Shown one piece after another: positions 13,896-14,911 of a DNA stretch of 14,911 nt. The notes below the pieces were generated by a model. It was not told the DNA's origin and made no database searches. It saw only the letters and a program-made list of their open reading frames with translations. This DNA comes from an uncultured Collinsella sp. GTDB lineage: Bacteria; Actinomycetota; Coriobacteriia; Coriobacteriales; Coriobacteriaceae. The position numbers were made by a program, and so were the translations under genes. How positions within the stretch are numbered: the first letter of the stretch is position 1; each line of letters begins with the position of its first letter. The DNA lies in assembly GCA_902494935.1 (NCBI GenBank), contig CABUVH010000031.1:1-14911 (forward strand), in the 5' to 3' direction.

Positions 13896-13959
13896 AAAAG
13901 GACGGGTTATTTTTGGTTGGTAAAGCGTTTGACCTGCCAAAATAAGCCTGTCCCTTTTT
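13896..13959. terminator. Terminator hairpin, likely a full copy of the AAAAAGGGAC repeat
   Basis: AAAAGGACGGGTTATTTTTGG (13896 on) pairs imperfectly with CCAAAATAAGCCTGTCCCTTTTT (to 13959) across a loop of about 17 nt. It starts 10 nt after the stop of the short dehydrogenase-like gene and ends in a T-run; the A-run at the other end makes it bidirectional. Half of the element recurs at 13202-13228. Confidence 0.75.
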
Positions 13960-14042
13960 AATCGGTTGCCGTTTGGGGGCCGATTGGCAACGCTCGCTGA
14001 TTGTAGTCTTGACCTGCGCTAGAATAGTGGCATCTGAATGTC

Positions 14043-14066
14043 CGGGCGCATGGAGGCGTGCGCCCG
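14043..14066 (+). promoter_or_regulatory. Leader hairpin before pgi
   Basis: CGGGCGCA (14043-14050) pairs with TGCGCCCG (14059-14066) around an 8-nt loop, 6 nt before the GAGGAGGA ribosome binding site. It is a stable 5' leader stem. A possible -10, TAGAAT (14020-14025), lies upstream, but no good -35 is spaced to it. Confidence 0.4.
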
Positions 14067-14084
14067 TATGCTGAGGAGGACTCT

Positions 14085-14911
14085 ATGGCAACTGTTGCCG
14101 CACCTATCGATGCTACGTCGACTGCCGCTTGGAAGGCGCTCGAGGCTCATCAGGAGAAGCTCGAGGCCGAAGGTATCGACCTCAAGGCCTGGTTCGCTGC
14201 TGACGCCGACCGCGTGAACAAGCTGAGCTTTGACGCCGGTGACCTGCACTTCGATCTTTCGAAGAACCTGGTGACCGATGAGACCGTCAAGCTGCTGTGC
14301 GATCTTGCCCGCGAGGTGAAGCTTGAGGAGCGCCGCGATGCCATGTTCTCCGGCGAGCACATCAACACCACCGAGGACCGCGCCGTCCTGCACACCGCGC
14401 TGCGCCGCCCGGCAAGCGAGAAGGGCCAGCTCATCGTCGACGGCCAGGACGTCGTCGCCGACGTGCACGAGGTCCTCGATCGCATGTATGCCTTCGCCGA
14501 GCGCGTGCGCTCCGGTGAGTGGAAGGGCGTTACCGGCAAAAAGATCGAGCATCTGGTGTCCATCGGCATCGGCGGCTCCGATCTGGGCCCGGTCATGGCT
14601 TACGAGGCTCTGCATCCCTACGCCGACGCCGGTATCGACTGCCGCTACATTTCCAACATCGACCCCAACGACCAGGCCGAGAAGCTCAAAGGCCTGGATC
14701 CCGAGACCACGCTCGTGATCATCGTCTCCAAGACCTTCACCACGCTCGAGACCCTCACCAACGCTCGCGAGGTCAAGACCTGGATGCTCGAGCAGCTCAA
14801 GGCTCAGGGCGCCATCGACGGCTCCGATGAGCAGAACGCCGAGGCCGTGGCAAAGCACTTCGTCGCCGTCTCCACCGCACTCGAGAAGGTCGAGGCCTTC
14901 GGTATCGACCC
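14085..14911 (+). CDS. pgi: Glucose-6-phosphate isomerase, 5' part (runs off the window)
   Basis: The first 275 codons of the glycolytic enzyme interconverting glucose 6-phosphate and fructose 6-phosphate. The ATG follows GAGGAGGA (14073-14080). Clear family motifs appear in order: DLHFDLSKNLVTDETV near residue 55, GEHINTTEDRAVLHTALR near 92-110, the signature IGIGGSDLGPVMAYEAL near 165, the phosphate-binding ISNIDPND and SKTFTTLETLTN, and VAVSTALEKVEAFGID at the edge. The frame is open to the last base and no stop is present, so the gene continues beyond the window. Codon use is strongly biased toward GAG, AAG, CTC and GCC, as expected for a highly expressed housekeeping gene. It has its own leader after the terminator at 13896-13959. 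Confidence 0.97.
   Translation, partial: MATVAAPIDATSTAAWKALEAHQEKLEAEGIDLKAWFAADADRVNKLSFDAGDLHFDLSKNLVTDETVKLLCDLAREVKLEERRDAMFSGEHINTTEDRAVLHTALRRPASEKGQLIVDGQDVVADVHEVLDRMYAFAERVRSGEWKGVTGKKIEHLVSIGIGGSDLGPVMAYEALHPYADAGIDCRYISNIDPNDQAEKLKGLDPETTLVIIVSKTFTTLETLTNAREVKTWMLEQLKAQGAIDGSDEQNAEAVAKHFVAVSTALEKVEAFGID

Noticed and set aside
14009..14025. TTGACC and TAGAAT as a pgi promoter pair
   Set aside because: The two boxes are only 5 nt apart, so they cannot act together; TAGAAT may still be a -10 with another -35.
14019..14858. 279-codon minus-strand open frame
   Set aside because: Opposite strand of pgi, which has unmistakable motifs and a strong ribosome binding site.

Overview
The window looks like chromosomal DNA of a GC-rich, anaerobic, gut-type actinobacterium. 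A Collinsella-like member of the Coriobacteriia is my best guess. I infer this from the high GC content, the frequent GTG/TTG starts with strong Shine-Dalgarno sequences, the pairing of a DUF3793-type protein with a short flavodoxin, and the ferredoxin-tailed aldo/keto reductase typical of anaerobes. No rRNA, tRNA, CRISPR array, insertion sequence or phage gene was seen.

Layout. 1-1330: a secreted protein with a conserved Cys-containing C-terminal module and a tiny two-helix membrane protein, closed by a bidirectional terminator. 1362-2606 (minus strand): a ketopantoate-reductase-family enzyme, and behind it a 68-codon remnant of a cyclase/kynurenine-formamidase-type gene. 2757-6076 (plus): aldo/keto reductase with two [4Fe-4S] motifs, Gfo/Idh/MocA oxidoreductase and endonuclease IV. 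The last two are each preceded by a copy of the same long hairpin repeat. 6224-9328 (plus): a complete polar amino acid ABC importer (lipoprotein, permease, ATPase). Its permease carries an unusual secreted N-terminal domain. 9349-9396 is a perfect bidirectional terminator. 9446-10616 (minus): DUF3793-type gene plus flavodoxin. 10792-11175 (plus): membrane-anchored heavy-metal-binding (HMA) protein behind a CsoR-like palindrome. 11202-13125 (minus): Y-family DNA polymerase and YolD-like partner under a clear LexA box. 13310-13885 (plus): a protein resembling only the NAD-binding half of an iron-type alcohol dehydrogenase. 14085-end (plus): start of glucose-6-phosphate isomerase.

How the genes work together. 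The three transporter genes form one import system, with a hairpin after the lipoprotein gene that probably sets its excess over the membrane parts. The polymerase and YolD-like genes overlap and form an SOS mutagenesis cassette. The DUF3793-type and flavodoxin genes form a small redox operon, divergent from the metal-binding gene. The rest are single housekeeping or accessory genes. I see no single new multi-gene system. The most novel-looking items are the covarying paired hairpin repeats, the permease fusion, the half alcohol dehydrogenase, the decaying cyclase gene and the regulated HMA and polymerase loci.
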